Assembly: GCA_034231615.1 (NCBI GenBank)
Contig: CM067315.1
Location: 9,075,915 to 9,139,914 of the forward strand
Source of the DNA: Meghimatium bilineatum
Lineage: Eukaryota; Mollusca; Gastropoda; Stylommatophora; Philomycidae
DNA length: 64,000 nucleotides
Direction of reading: 5' to 3'
The first letter of the stretch is position 1. Each line of letters begins with the position of its first letter. Below, one piece after another: positions 41,097 through 51,700 of the stretch. The position numbers and the translations under genes were made by a program. The notes under the pieces were generated by a model. The model was not told where the DNA came from and searched no databases. It saw only the letters and a program-made list of their open reading frames with translations.

Positions 41097-41345
41097 TCTT
41101 GTCTTCTGTTGAAACGTCTTCTGCTGCAGTATAATATAACGTCTTCTGCTGCAGTATAATATAACGTCTTCTGCTGCAGTATAGTATAACGTTTTCTGCT
41201 GCAGTATAATATAATGTTTTCTGCTGCAGTATAATATAACGTCTTCTGCTGCAGTATAATATAACGTTTTCTGCTACAGTATAATATAACGTCTTCTGCT
41301 GCAGTATAATATAACGTCTTCTGCTGCAGTATAATATAACGTCTT
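41097..41345. repeat. Minisatellite, 25 bp, 10 copies
   Basis: Unit gtcttctgctgcagtataat plus ataac, with gtttt and gctac variants. It ends where an antisense SINE B head begins. Confidence 0.95.
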
Positions 41346-41351
41346 TGTCTT

Positions 41352-41470
41352 TCTGGGATGGGAACTGCCAACGCCACCCCAATTCTCCTTAGTCGCCTCG
41401 TACGACAAGCTTGGCAGGTAACAGTGTTCATATTCTTTGCTACCCTTCCGGACCCTGACACCACACAGAA
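41352..41470 (-). mobile_element. SINE B 5' half
   Basis: gatgggaactgccaacgcca, ccttagtcgcctcgtacgac, gttcatattctttgctaccc, ttccggaccctgacaccac. Confidence 0.8.
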
Positions 41471-41917
41471 AAATATCGAACACGACGAATATATTGATAA
41501 TAAATATGTTAAATAAAGCGGTGGTTGTTCTGTGATCTTAAGCGTCTAAAGATAGATTGTCCATGAATGGTGCCAGTGTCCGTTTGAATTGAAGAGAAAT
41601 ACTATATCTATACAAATTATACATACCATCGGTTTGATAGAAGTCTGATAGCATTGATCTTACAAGGTAATGTATCTAGCTAGGGAAGTGCCAGTTATGG
41701 GTGAAGAAATCAGGCTCAATATAATCGTATTTTTCAACTGTGATCCGGAGAATATATAAGTTATCACAGCCCTTTACTAATCTGTGTTTTGTTAGTCTAA
41801 TGAGATTTGTGTTGCTTGGTTTGTTGCATAAGTTCATGTTTTAACAAACTTTCTTCTATACCTTTCCCACGGGTTAAAAATTTCTCACGGTTAAAATTAA
41901 TTCCGCATTATTTTTTC
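41471..41917. other. No recognisable feature
   Basis: AT-rich, no gene or repeat recognised. Confidence 0.5.
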
Positions 41918-42160
41918 TTCTTCTTCGTACATTCTCAAACTCCTGCATATATCAGGATATAGTCCAGATAACGGTATGCATTTTGTCATGACTTTTAGTT
42001 TTGATCGTTGTCTTTCGTCCTGACGAAGGCTTTTAGTCGAAACGACGTCTGTCGCTGTGCCTCATTGCTAGTATGTTTTATTTGCAAATATTGGTAACAC
42101 TTGTACCTATTTCCGATAGTTTTACACATCCGATCTCAGCATGTCTTGTGTGTCACTTTG
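41918..42160 (-). mobile_element. SINE B split by a PLE-like fragment
   Basis: Tail half ttcttcttcgtacattctca, gatatagtccagataacggt lies at 41918-41995; head-side block cacatccgatctcagcatgt at 42126. Between them (about 42005-42120) is cctgacgaaggcttttagtc, gaaacgacgtctgtcgctgt, agtatgttttatttgcaaat, ttggtaacacttgtacctat, a Penelope-like or related end also present near 46440 and 55570. Confidence 0.6.
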
Positions 42161-42732
42161 TCCTTCTATAAAGCCCTGGCAGAGTTACAGAAACGTATAA
42201 GGCGCAGCGGCGAAAATAGGCATGGGGAGACCGACTAGGACGGAAGCGCCAAAAACAATACACCGGGGTTCACAACCGACATAATGTTAGTTAAGTAAAA
42301 TGATTGGGGGATTGGGGGGGGGGGGGTGATGTGGATGCCAAAATTTACAGTGTCCGCTTTGAACATAGCGCAAATGAGTTGGGGCATTACGGGGATAGTA
42401 TTAGAAGTATTTTTTCTTATAAAAGTATCGGTTTTTGTTTGGAACGCGTGTCTACCTATTTGATTATTCCCCTTGGCTATGTTTCTCAGTTTATGTTTAT
42501 CATTTATAAATTGAAATATAAATTTATTTAGGGTCAGGATACGGGTTATCCCTTTCTATTATTAAGTTGATAAAATATTTAGAGTAATTTTCCCTAAAAT
42601 AAGCAAGAAGACACCCATTCCAAACAAGAACCATAGCACATCTTATGGTGAGGTTCGCGCCATTCAATCGCGGACATTGCAATTTTATTATATGATACAT
42701 TGTATTCTTCATCTTTCAATTTCAAACAACTA
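42161..42732. other. No gene; poly-G tract
   Basis: Poly-G around 42306-42327 and AT-rich sequence. A 75-codon plus frame across it has no motif. Confidence 0.5.
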
Positions 42733-43011
42733 ACCCGTGTGTTGTCGAGGCCCAAAAGGGGAGCAAAGAATAGCAACACTTTTTACCTTCCATGCATGTC
42801 GTATGAGGCGACTAAGGAGGTTATGGGATGAAGTTGGCTGTCCCATCCCATATAGGGTCAGTGACCCAAAGCCATGCTGAAGTCAGATGTGCCAGGCCGA
42901 AAGGCGCAGATATCGCAGCAATGCTGTAAACCATGCCACAACGGATTCCGTTCTCCGGACTACATCCTGCTGATCTGCAGGAGTTTGAGAACGAACGCAG
43001 AAGAAGAAGAA
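42733..43011 (+). mobile_element. SINE B copy, full length
   Basis: acccgtgtgttgtcgaggcc, catgcatgtcgtatgaggcg, gttatgggatgaagttggct, gccatgctgaagtcagatgt, gatctgcaggagtttgagaa, gaacgcagaagaagaagaa. Among the best preserved B copies. Confidence 0.92.
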
Positions 43012-43065
43012 ACATCAGTTTGGTCTCTCTTTTAGCAGAACAACGACAATAGTGGATTCCCAGCA

Positions 43066-43130
43066 GGATGTAATCCAGATAATGACTCTTTATTTGCGCC
43101 AATGATCCGATACAGCCATCTTCGGTGATG
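43066..43130 (-). mobile_element. SINE A 5' fragment
   Basis: cagcaggatgtaatccagat, tttgcgccaatgatccgata, cagccatcttcggtgatg. The tail half is missing. Confidence 0.7.
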
Positions 43131-43493
43131 CATCACATCATTTAACTATTTAATTATTCCTTTTCTTTTTTTTTCATCAATAAGAAACGTGTCCATATTT
43201 TAAATGTCGTCTCCAGACATCGAAATGACTCAGCAAATAATATGTAAAATAAGTTGTAAATTATTTGCTCTTGGCGCTTCGGTCAAAGGTCAGAACTCGA
43301 CAGGTCGCCCTGTTCTAGTGCTAATTAAATATTACACCAATTATTTTCCGACCTACCCTAATTTGCCAATTTGTCGGTATCGTGTGGTGCAGGTTTCTTT
43401 CGATACATTCATGTTGTTGTTACATGTTTGAAAGTATGTTTACATCGTACATTACAGAATCGATGCTTAATATGTTCTAATCTCTTGATAATC
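43131..43493. other. No recognisable feature
   Basis: Frames of 75-92 codons without motifs. Contains gctcttggcgcttcggtc, of unknown origin. Confidence 0.45.
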
Positions 43494-43640
43494 GAATCTT
43501 CTTCCGCATTGTTCGCTCTTGGACTTCAGCAGATTATCAGGACCAAACTGGAGAACAGAATGCGTTGTGTCTTGGTTTACATCTTGGCTGTGATATCTGC
43601 GCCTTTCAGCCTGACACTGCCGAGGATCGCGGCTGAATAC
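43494..43640 (-). mobile_element. SINE B 3' half
   Basis: ttcttccgcattgttcgctc, cagcagattatcaggaccaa, ggagaacagaatgcgttgtg, atatctgcgcctttcagcct. Confidence 0.75.
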
Positions 43641-44039
43641 ATATCCTGAACAAAATTACAATAACAGGAGAGAGGACAAATGTAAACATAACGGGGGGGG
43701 GGGGGGGAGACACAAAGAAGGGAGTTGGAACGAGATGGTAATGCGGGAAAGGAAGGAAAAGAAAATATGTACAGTGGAACCCATCCACAACGAACCCCTC
43801 CACAACAAATATCCCAACCCACAGCACCACACTCAAAGATCTCCACTAATATATATTTCCTCGTTGATCGCACTGTACGCAGCTAATCTCTGTCTTTATA
43901 CAACTTTTTTGTAGGACCAGACCAAGCTGACACAACGAGATTGGACTGTATAATAATAAATGAAAAAAAGCTGTGATGTAGAAGATCAGAGAGTGGCAAC
44001 GATGATATCACACTAAAGGAAGTAATATGAGTCTATTGT
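43641..44039. other. No gene; poly-G tract
   Basis: Poly-G at about 43692-43707; nothing else recognised. Confidence 0.5.
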
Positions 44040-44500
44040 CTATTGTCTTTCCCCAGGTGGTTTGTGATCCACTCTTGCCGTTAAGTGTAAGGGTGATTGG
44101 AGCTCGAGCTTGCGTTCTAAAGCCAGATATGTGGCCTCGGCTGTGCTATGATCGTGTCTGTACAGGATGTCCCTGATGTTTTATATCCATCTTTTCCGTG
44201 GTCTTCCTCTGGTTTTGTACCCTGATCTCATTTGGTTATATGCTTGTACGGGAACTTTTCGTGATGCACTCTCATAATGTGGCCAAAGCACTTGATCCGT
44301 TGTCTCTCTATGTAATCTGTACAAGATATTATACCTATTCTTTCCCTGATATATTCATTTCGCAATCTGTCAAGCTTGGTGACCCCGGCAGCTTTCCTCA
44401 AGCATTTCATCTCACATGTCACTATCTTTCTGTAATGTGAAGATGAGAGAGACCAGGTTTGGTACTGGTAACACAGTGTTGGTAGGAATATAATGTAGAT
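44040..44500 (-). mobile_element. LINE 3' end (family M)
   Basis: Minus frame: IFLPTLCYQYQTWSLSSSHY, CEMKCLRKAAGVTKLDRLRN, RIGIISCTDYIERQRIKCFG, HIMRVHHEKF, then GTKPEEDHGKDGYKTSGTS in another frame and HIWL. YQTW-L, EMKCLRKAAGV and RIKCFGHIMR are RTE-like C-terminal features. The last ~140 bp recur at 60000-60145. Confidence 0.85.
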
Positions 44501-44804
44501 CATTTATCTTTTAACTTCCATCTCGATCTTGGGGTGAAGAAGTAGTGGTGACTGTTGGTATGTTACTGTATTTGAACTATGAGTATTGAATAATATATGG
44601 TAAGAAATACAAATGTAGGTGTGAAAAGGGACAGAATCAGATGAACGCTAAAATCAATATACAGCGGGATCCACAAAAGGTATAACAAGGCATGCAAGAT
44701 CACAGAGAAAGCTTAGGAGCAGGAAAGAGGCAACAGACGCGATGAGGGGGCCCAAATACCAAAAACGGAAGATAGCACGCGGGAGGTAGCAAATAGGACA
44801 CGTA

Positions 44805-45020
44805 CACAGCCACCCAAAGTACATATTCAGAGAATGGTAGAAATGGGAGTGATTAGATGTGATGGGAGAAAGTACTCTCTTTCCGGAAAGATCAGAAGAA
44901 CGCGCAATCAGCAACTGACTGGGACACTGAGCTTATACACTTTTAGATGGCTGACGGAACGGCAAGCAGAGCATATATGGGAATGCCCCCAGTGCTGTGA
45001 CTATTATTCCTAATCAAGAA
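44805..45020 (+). mobile_element. Dispersed repeat H, third copy
   Basis: Encodes RMVEMGVIRCDGRKYSLSGK, IRRTRNQQLTGTLSLYTFRW, LTERQAEHIWECPQCCDYYS. Same strand as 28745-28925 and opposite to 23345-23540. The interval 44501-44804 holds nothing recognised. Confidence 0.6.
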
Positions 45021-45207
45021 TCAAGAACAACCACCCAGTTAGCAAGAGACAGTACAGACCCACCACGCAACGCGGCAATCAAGGAACCAGAAAATAACCA
45101 CGAGGGAAAATGTCAACCATTCAAATATCCACAATGCAATCCTGAGAAAAGCAGATCCATGAAAAGGACCGATAATCCCCAAAATGTCATGGGGACACGA
45201 TTCTGGA

Positions 45208-45995
45208 TCGTTGATATTATAAAAGTTCTAGGTCGTTGACATTCTGAATTTTCTGAATCGTTGACATTATGAAGGTTTTAGGTCTTTGACATTCTGAATG
45301 TTCTGGATCGGTGACATTCTTAATGTTCCGGATCGTTGACATTCTGAATGTTCCGGATCGTTGACATTCTGAATGTTCTGGATCATTGACGTTCTGAATG
45401 TCCTGGATCATTCACATTATGAAAGTATTAGGTCGTTGGCATTCTGATTGTTCTGGATCGTTGACATTGTGAATGTTCTGGATCGTTGACATTCTGAATG
45501 TTCCGGATCGTTGACATTCTGAATGTTCCGGATCGTTGACATTCTGAATGTCCTGGATCATTCACATTATGAAAGTTCTGGATCGTTGACATTCTGATTG
45601 TTCTGGATCGTTGACATTGTGAATGTTCTGGATCGTTGACATTCTGAATGTTCCGGATCGTTGACATTCTGAATGTTCTGGATCGTTGACATTCTGAATG
45701 TTCCGGATCGTTGACATTCTGAATGTTCTGGATCGTTGACATTGTGAATGTTCTGGATCGTTGACATTCTGAATGTTCCGGATCGTTGACATTCTGAATG
45801 TTCTGGATCGTTGACATTCTGAATGTCCTGGATCGTTGACATTGTGAATGTTCTGGATCGTTGACATTCTGAATGTTCCGGATCGTTGACATTCTGAATG
45901 TTCCGGATCGTTGACATTCTGAATGTTCCGGATCGTTGACATACTGAATGTTCTGTATCATTGACATTCTGAATGTACTGGATCGTTGAAATTCT
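45208..45995. repeat. Minisatellite, 25 bp, about 31 copies
   Basis: Unit gatcgttgacattctgaatg plus ttctg, ttccg or tcctg. The edges are less regular. A composite block (gaatg, gtgaatg, cattatgaaag variants) recurs, so there is higher-order structure. Minus-strand frames up to 179 codons are artefacts. Confidence 0.95.
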
Positions 45996-46439
45996 GAGCT
46001 CGTGATTATTTTATGAGTGTCATTGTAGGGTTGGGATATTTATTATGGAGGATTCTACTGCATATGTTTTATTTCTCTTCCTTTCCTACAATAACCTCTC
46101 CCCCCCCTCCCCTCCCTCTTTGTATCTTGATTATTTACCTTACGTTTATACCCTTCCTCTCTATTGTGAACTTTGCTGTCCACGATCTGCATTCAAATAT
46201 ACATTATTTTAAACGTCATTTAGTTCTACCTTTGAGTTCAATTTCATTGGTTTATGTATTTCAATAAGTAGATTTTTCTTTTATTACACTCGTTCTTTTT
46301 ATTTTCCGTTTACCGTTTCTTGTTGTATTTGTCTTTCGTTTTTCTCTCTCTCTCATCTTCTCTTATTTATTATCTGCTTCTGATTCTCTTTTACACTGTG
46401 ATTCTTTTTCTGTAATATTCATTTTTTGGGTAAGAGTTT
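45996..46439. other. No recognisable gene
   Basis: T-rich sequence with poly-C at 46099-46108. An 84-codon hydrophobic plus frame (46013-46267) reflects base composition. Confidence 0.5.
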
Positions 46440-46490
46440 TTTTTTGGGTCCTAATGAAGACTATTTAGTCAAAACGTCGTCTGTATTTGC
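46440..46490. mobile_element. PLE-like end motif
   Basis: gggtcctaatgaagactatt then tagtcaaaacgtcgtctg matches the reverse form of 22205-22240 and the 42010 element. The following 440 bp (46491-46930) hold short frames only. Confidence 0.4.
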
Positions 46491-46934
46491 TGATGTTGTT
46501 AGTGTGTCGTGTGCTTTGCTGCAAAACTACTTACTTATTTCTGTTTATTCCATTATTTCCATGTGTTGTACCTGTTCTCATATCTTAAGTTCGCTGGGTT
46601 ACCAGTTACTGAGGATTTACCCTTGGAGTCTTTTGTGTACAGAAAATACCTGCGTTGTGCCCTTTCAAGCACACCTTCGCATATCCACAGATTTAGCAGA
46701 GAACAAACAACAGCAGGTGTCTGATTGATTGCAATCTTCAGCTGTTCCGAACCACAATAGCCAGGTATAACTATTTGTGAAAGTATGACATTTTGTTTAT
46801 TAATATGTTATGAATAATTTATTTCTTCACAACTTTCATTCAATTGTAAACAAAATAAATTTTGATTATTTAATGTTTTGAAGCTCCACTATAAAAAGAA
46901 TTTAAGTCAATGTATATTGCTATTTTTAAATATG

Positions 46935-46992
46935 CAATCACTTCTTCTTCTGCGTTCGTTCTCAAACTCCTGCAGATTAGAAGGATGTAGTG
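46935..46992 (-). mobile_element. SINE A/B 3' tail fragment
   Basis: cttcttcttctgcgttcgtt, ctcaaactcctgcagattag, aaggatgtag, then an abrupt switch. Confidence 0.7.
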
Positions 46993-47029
46993 GGGTGCAA
47001 AGGGAACGCATTGCTCTAGGCGGACCCAG

Positions 47030-47400
47030 GGTTAGCAGATAACCAAGATCCCAAATGTACCTCCACGTGGTGCACCCTGGAAACAGAAATACAGCAGCTC
47101 GTGCTGATTCTGGCCAAATCATTTGGGGATCGTGACCGAGAATGTGGAGGTAGCAGATGGAAAGAGATTTGACTGCACAAGAGACAGACAATATCTCCGA
47201 CACCACCAGCATCACCACATATAGCAACACTGTCGACATACAGTGAAGCTAGTCAGTCCAGTCCGAACATTGGAGGGGCGGCCAATGTAAAATGCACGTA
47301 AAGGTAAATGCATGGCGAGAGACAAATATGTTTCACACAGAGTACAATGAAACAATGAAAGGGCAGAACAGCGCTAGAGGGCAGCGCGAACTGCAAATAG
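47030..47400 (+). repeat. Dispersed repeat D, copy 2 (uninterrupted)
   Basis: taaccaagatcccaaatgta, cacgtggtgcaccctggaaa, ggtagcagatggaaagagat, ttgactgcacaagagaca, ggaggggcggccaatgtaaa, cgctagagggcagcgcgaa. It preserves the site occupied by a hAT MITE in copy 1. Confidence 0.75.
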
Positions 47401-47529
47401 AAAGTGAATAGTCCCTAGGAAAGGGAACTACAAGCTCCGTCAGCTCGAGACGGGCTTCTAGTTACCAGAGTTCCTAACAGGCAGAGACCCAGACCCATCC
47501 ATCGGCGTTTGGTAAAGCAAAAGACCTAA

Positions 47530-47840
47530 CCCAACTCTAATGTCGAGCCTTCCTAAACCGGAAATATGCTTGCAAAGAGAAAGGGTTCTGTACCCGATGG
47601 GTGTAGGCAAGAAAGGGACAACGATGGCAGTCCTGGCCCAACTCTACTGTCAAGGTTTCCTATACCGGAAGTAACTTGCAGAGAGAAAGGGTTCTGTACT
47701 CGATTCGCTCAGGCACAAAAGGGACAACGATTTAGCCCTGGCCCAACTCTACTGTCAGGTTTTCCTACACCGGAAATACACTTGAAGAGAGAAAGGGTTC
47801 AGTACCTGATGGGCTCAGGCGCTATTGGGACAAGGACGCT
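47530..47840. repeat. About 105-bp tandem repeat, 3 copies
   Basis: Each unit has agagaaagggttctgtac, aaagggacaacgat, ggcccaactctactgtcag and cctacaccggaaata. Units are moderately diverged. Confidence 0.85.
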
Positions 47841-48327
47841 CAGCTCGAGAACGCCTTGCTCTCAAACGCGTGGTGTGAGACTCGAACTTGGACAAGGGGT
47901 ACACGATGTCGGTGAATGACACCTCGGCTAAGAGGGCGAAAGAGCCAGGGTCCAACTCCTCTGTTGAGTTCTTCCCCTTAAGGAACCAGGCTCATGGATG
48001 AGAAACGGTTCAGTACCCAATGGGCACAGGCACAGCACGTCCAATTACACGAGGCAAGTTCATAGACAGTGGAACACCTCGTTCGAGTGAGACGAGAGCT
48101 AGAAAATCGTCTGGGCGAAGAGTCTTCACTACGCGTGCCTGGAGACAGATATAGAGGCTGTCACAGGCTAAGGGTAGCCCACCCGAATTGTCAAGGCATG
48201 CCGAAATCGGATGTGCTAGGCCTACAAGGCGCATAACGGTGGCACAACGTAATCACGCTCCCGGCGGAAATCGCACGGATATCCGTGATGGTTACAATGG
48301 AGCGAACGAAAAACAAACAAACAAACA
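47841..48327. other. Repeat-D-associated region, unassigned
   Basis: Contains cagtacccaatgggcacagg, tgagactcgaacttggacaa and a caaacaaacaaac run at 48311. Related to 38.9-39.2 kb. No gene recognised. Confidence 0.45.
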
Positions 48328-48568
48328 GAAGGATGTAGTCCGGAGAACAGAATGCGTTGTGTCATGGTTTACAGCATTGCTGCGATATCTGCACCTTTCG
48401 GCCTGACACATCCGACTTCAGCATGACTTTGGGTCACTGGCCCTATATGGGATGGGATAGCCAGCTCCATCCCATAACCTCTTTAGTCGCCTCTTACGAC
48501 ATGCACGGAAGGTAAACAGTATTGCTATTCTTTGCTCCCCTTTCGGGCCCCGGCAACGCACGGGCGAT
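48328..48568 (-). mobile_element. SINE B copy lacking its tail
   Basis: gaaggatgtagtccggagaa, tgcgatatctgcacctttcg, cacatccgacttcagcatga, ccagctccatcccataacct, gtcgcctcttacgacatgca, cggcaacgcacgggcg. The usual caaactcctgcag tail part is absent. Confidence 0.85.
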
Positions 48569-48719
48569 GCAATCACTTACAATTTAAAAAAATTAGTAGA
48601 GTATCCTATTCAGGGCGTAGCCATCAACCCATCATTTTTTGGCTGTAGTGATTTTCTAGGCAATTAAATACGTTCAGTGGTTGCCATTGCTTTCTTAACG
48701 GTCTAGATGCTCAAATACC

Positions 48720-48800
48720 TGTGGTGGGGAATCGAACTCTGTACCTTGGCCGTAAAAGACGTGCTCTGTATCAATTTGCAACAGAGCCGGACTCACAATA
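48720..48800 (-). tRNA. tRNA-like relic
   Basis: On the minus strand gagcacgtcttttacggcca is anticodon-arm-like (CTTTTAC loop, would read Lys) and cagagttcgattccccacc is a B-box/T-arm. The D-arm is weak. Probably a tRNA-derived repeat relic, not a gene. Confidence 0.3.
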
Positions 48801-48829
48801 CTACAACGTAAGCAAGAAAGTATATGTAT

Positions 48830-48940
48830 ACAGGGGATGGCGGAGGTCTGTCGCAGCCATCGTAGATCATATGGGATGGAGTTGACTGTCCCTGTATACA
48901 GGGGAGTCGGAGGTCTGTCGCAGCCATCGTAGACCACATA
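48830..48940. repeat. Two-copy duplication
   Basis: ggcggaggtctgtcgcagcc then atcgtagaccatatgggatg occurs twice about 70 bp apart with small changes. Confidence 0.75.
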
Positions 48941-48994
48941 TAAGACATAATGGCTACCTGTCCCTCCTTTACATAAACGTAACTTAATTTCTTG

Positions 48995-49060
48995 CGAGAC
49001 GCTTTAGTGTAAAGTCACTCGCCTTCCGACCAACAGAACGAGTTTCGAGGTCACTCATTA
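48995..49060 (+). tRNA. tRNA-like relic
   Basis: ttagtgtaaagtcactcgcc, ttccgaccaacagaacgag, tttcgaggtcactc: D-arm, anticodon-like and T-arm-like blocks in order but degenerate. Likely a decayed tRNA-derived SINE head. The 250 bp that follow show nothing. Confidence 0.35.
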
Positions 49061-49309
49061 TTCCTAGTTTGAAATACAAATTATTCACGTGGTTCACCCA
49101 GCAGCAATGAAGTGGGGTATCAGGGCACATGCTATAGGAAGTTCGAGAAAAGGCACCATCGGTGCGGAGTCAAGTTCGGTTGCGACGCTAGTTATGCGGT
49201 TTCTGGCTAATCACTGACTTATGCAGCTGAGCATCAATGGGGAAAACGGTGTGCTGCCACGCTAGTTCATAGCTTTGCTGACCATTACCTTTATTTCATG
49301 TTTTCCTTG

Positions 49310-49505
49310 TATTGACGGGCTCTAAAAAGGAGTTGGCTGTCCCATTCTTTAGAGAAAGTGACCCAGAAGCCATAATCAATCCGGATGTGTCGGGCCGATA
49401 GGGGCAGACTTCCCAGCCGAACTGTAAACTATAGCACAACGCATTCCGTACTCTAGACTGCATTCTGCTAATTTGCAGAATTGTGAGAACGGACGAAGAA
49501 GAAAA
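49310..49505 (+). mobile_element. SINE B copy, central deletion
   Basis: ttgacgggctctaaaaagga, gttggctgtcccattcttta, gatgtgtcgggccgataggg, actgcattctgctaatttgc, gaacggacgaagaagaaaa. Confidence 0.75.
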
Positions 49506-49538
49506 TGAATTTCATTTCATTTTTGTAGATCCCTAGAT

Positions 49539-49753
49539 CAGTGTTTCCCAACGTGGGGCCTACGCTGGGGGGGGGAGTGATTGTTCAAGGGGGGTGGGGG
49601 AAATTCAGCGGGCAATTATTCCCTAAATTTTAGGTAATAATTCAATTTTTGAATTAAAAAAATATGTACTCGTATATGCTACAAAGGTGGTAAATAATAA
49701 TTATAGAAATACTTAAGTGGGGTCATTGTAAGGAAAAAGGTTGGGAAACACTG
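49539..49753. mobile_element. hAT-like MITE, 8-bp duplication
   Basis: 215 bp with ends cagtgtttcccaacgtgggg and ggttgggaaacactg. Duplications ccctagat (49531-49538) and tcctagat (49754-49761) differ by one base. Same family as 38322-38532; internal G tract at 49567-49576. Confidence 0.9.
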
Positions 49754-49837
49754 TCCTAGATCTCCGGCATGGGAGAGCACATTAGGTTCTGTAGATATCC
49801 TAGATATTATTTGTTGGTACCTCTGCCCTGATCGGCC

Positions 49838-50097
49838 ACTTCGGTGTTGTCGGGGCCTGAAACAGGAACAAATAATAGGAATACTGTTTACCTTCCATGC
49901 ATGTCGTAAGTAGCCGTTAAGGATGTCCTGATGTGAAGTTGTCTGTCCCATTCCAAAGTTACTCAGAAGCCGTGCTGAAATCGGATGTGTCAGGCGAAAA
50001 GTGGCAGAATAAAAGTAAGGCTGTAAACAATGACACAACGAAATCCGGACTACATCCTGTGAATATGAAGGAGTATGAGAACGCAAAAGAAGAAGAG
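49838..50097 (+). mobile_element. SINE B copy, diverged
   Basis: ggtgttgtcggggcctgaaa, ccatgcatgtcgtaagtagc, tgaagttgtctgtcccattc, gtgctgaaatcggatgtgtc, gagtatgagaacgcaaaaga. Confidence 0.8.
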
Positions 50098-50159
50098 TGC
50101 GCATGTCGCCCTGACATAGTTGCTGCGCAGTAACATCGATACAACAACACGAAGTGCGC

Positions 50160-50760
50160 ATTCTAGGAATAGTGCAACACCCTCGCATTCAAGGCGTCAG
50201 GAACTATGACCTCCTCTGTGCACAGAAGACCTCTGAGCAAAAATTGAACAAGCGTTCATTCGTTACGTTTTTTAAATTAATGTCGTGTTTTCATTGGTCA
50301 CTATTTATATACTTGAAACAACCTTGGTTATTTTTGGCATGCGACTCCAAGAATATAAATACAACTATATTATGTGAATATACATATATATGTTATTATA
50401 TATTTATATTATAACTTAATTATAACTATAACTAACATATATAAATAAAAGAAAATAAATAGCGACCAACGAAATTCACGACAATAATAGAAAAGTAACG
50501 AACGAGTGATTTTTTTCCCGCCGAAGACAGATGTGCCGGGCAGTTTGTGCAATTTAAACGGCGACACAACACATTTCCATTCTCTGGACTACATCCTGCT
50601 GGAAATCTAATAGAACCATGATCCTGCTAAAAAAGATTCCCAGTGTGATTTTGAGAATGAATGCTAAAGAAGAAGAAGAATGCTTGTTTATTTTCTGTGC
50701 AGAAGTCTTTTAAACGGCAGACGGTCATGCGTGAACTGTCGGCACATTGCGGACATGAAA
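50160..50760. mobile_element. Palindromic CCAAT-type MITE, long subtype, hosting a SINE A
   Basis: Outer end cacagaagacctctgagcaa, then attcgttacgttttttaaat, gtgttttcattggtcactat, ttatatacttg; opposite arm tagcgaccaacgaaattcac and aaaagtaacgaacgag; after SINE A (50519-50680) the far end tgtttattttctgtgcagaa. The centre is an AT-rich palindromic stretch. Confidence 0.75.
50519..50680 (+). mobile_element. SINE A copy nested in palindromic MITE
   Basis: cgccgaagacagatgtgccg, ctctggactacatcctgctg, aatctaatagaaccatgatc, ttttgagaatgaatgctaaa, gaagaagaagaa. Confidence 0.88.
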
Positions 50761-50929
50761 TTAATGAGTGTGATACTCAAAGACTGCGCAATTAAATAAA
50801 AAATCTACAATAATGTGTATACCAGCTGTGGCATGATTATCAATGTAGATTCTCCTCCAGTGAGTGCTGAATATGTAAAACATTCATATGCGATATGGTA
50901 CTTGTGTCATTGCTTAATCAAATTGTATT

Positions 50930-51125
50930 TAGAGATCGAATAGATGTGAAACAGTAGTTAAAAAGAGAATAGGAATGGATAAAAATACAAGTGAGAAGGA
51001 AACATATTGAGATGAACGAGTTACAGTCTAGCAGAGTGCACCCCCAAGACAAGAGACATGATGTAAGAGAAGTCTGTTGAAGCCGACCTTCGATACGGAG
51101 ACGGCATTTGATGACGATGTCCATC
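50930..51125 (+). mobile_element. LINE 3' end (family F)
   Basis: tacaagtgagaaggaaacat, gttacagtctagcagagtgc, acccccaagacaagagacat, ccttcgatacggagacggca, ending gatgacgatg. Confidence 0.75.
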
Positions 51126-51134
51126 CCTATTATC

Positions 51135-51370
51135 ATGACCGGGCGAGGGTACAGACCTGTGTACAGAAAGGTAAACATAACATGAAAGGCTGTTTTTTAA
51201 ATTATTTTCGCGATTTTCATTGGTCGGCCGTGGCTATTTTTGGCATGCGAATTCAAGTATATAAATAGTGACCAACAAAATTCACGGCAATAATAAAAAA
51301 CGTCACGAATGAAGCATTGTTTACTTTCTCTACATAGGTCTCTACCAACGACGGTCTCGCCATTATTCAT
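51135..51370. mobile_element. Palindromic CCAAT-type MITE, complete long copy
   Basis: Outer ends gtacagacctgtgtacagaa and, inverted, tttctctacataggtctcta; arms ttttcgcgattttcattggt and agtgaccaacaaaattcacg, centre ccgtggctatttttggcatg with aagtatataaatagtgacc. Best copy for defining the long subtype. Confidence 0.8.
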
Positions 51371-51594
51371 TGAATTTAGAGCCGTTGACCTATTTTTAAA
51401 AGAACATACAATGTACTTCTGCCAAAAACCGATTCAGCCTCGTGATTCGTGCAATAATAATACGAGATCTTGACACTAACTTCTGTAAATAAAATGTCCC
51501 ATAAAAGCAGCTCACGCACGGAAAATACGGTGCGCAGTAAATTAAATGAACGACTTAAAAAAAAAAACAACTATGTATTCACATATTGTCTATA

Positions 51595-51700
51595 TGCGTA
51601 GTAGTATACAATATATTGTCTGTTCTTCTGTTGACATATTCTTCCCGGAATGTAGCCTTTTTTATGGATGCTCTGAACAGCTCATGTTTTTGTGCGAGTT
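51595..51700 (-). mobile_element. LINE 3' fragment (family G)
   Basis: Minus strand: QKHELFRASIKKATFREEYV, then NRR; the end pattern (RESTTKTTFWKEYVN) matches 21270 and 36840. The region 51371-51594 has nothing recognised. Confidence 0.5.

Noticed and set aside
45428-45967. MSTIRNIQNVND-repeat ORFs
   Set aside because: The 25-bp period lets all frames cycle; by-product of the array.
46013-46267. Hydrophobic 84-codon ORF as a membrane protein
   Set aside because: T-rich DNA alone yields such hydrophobic translations; no other support.
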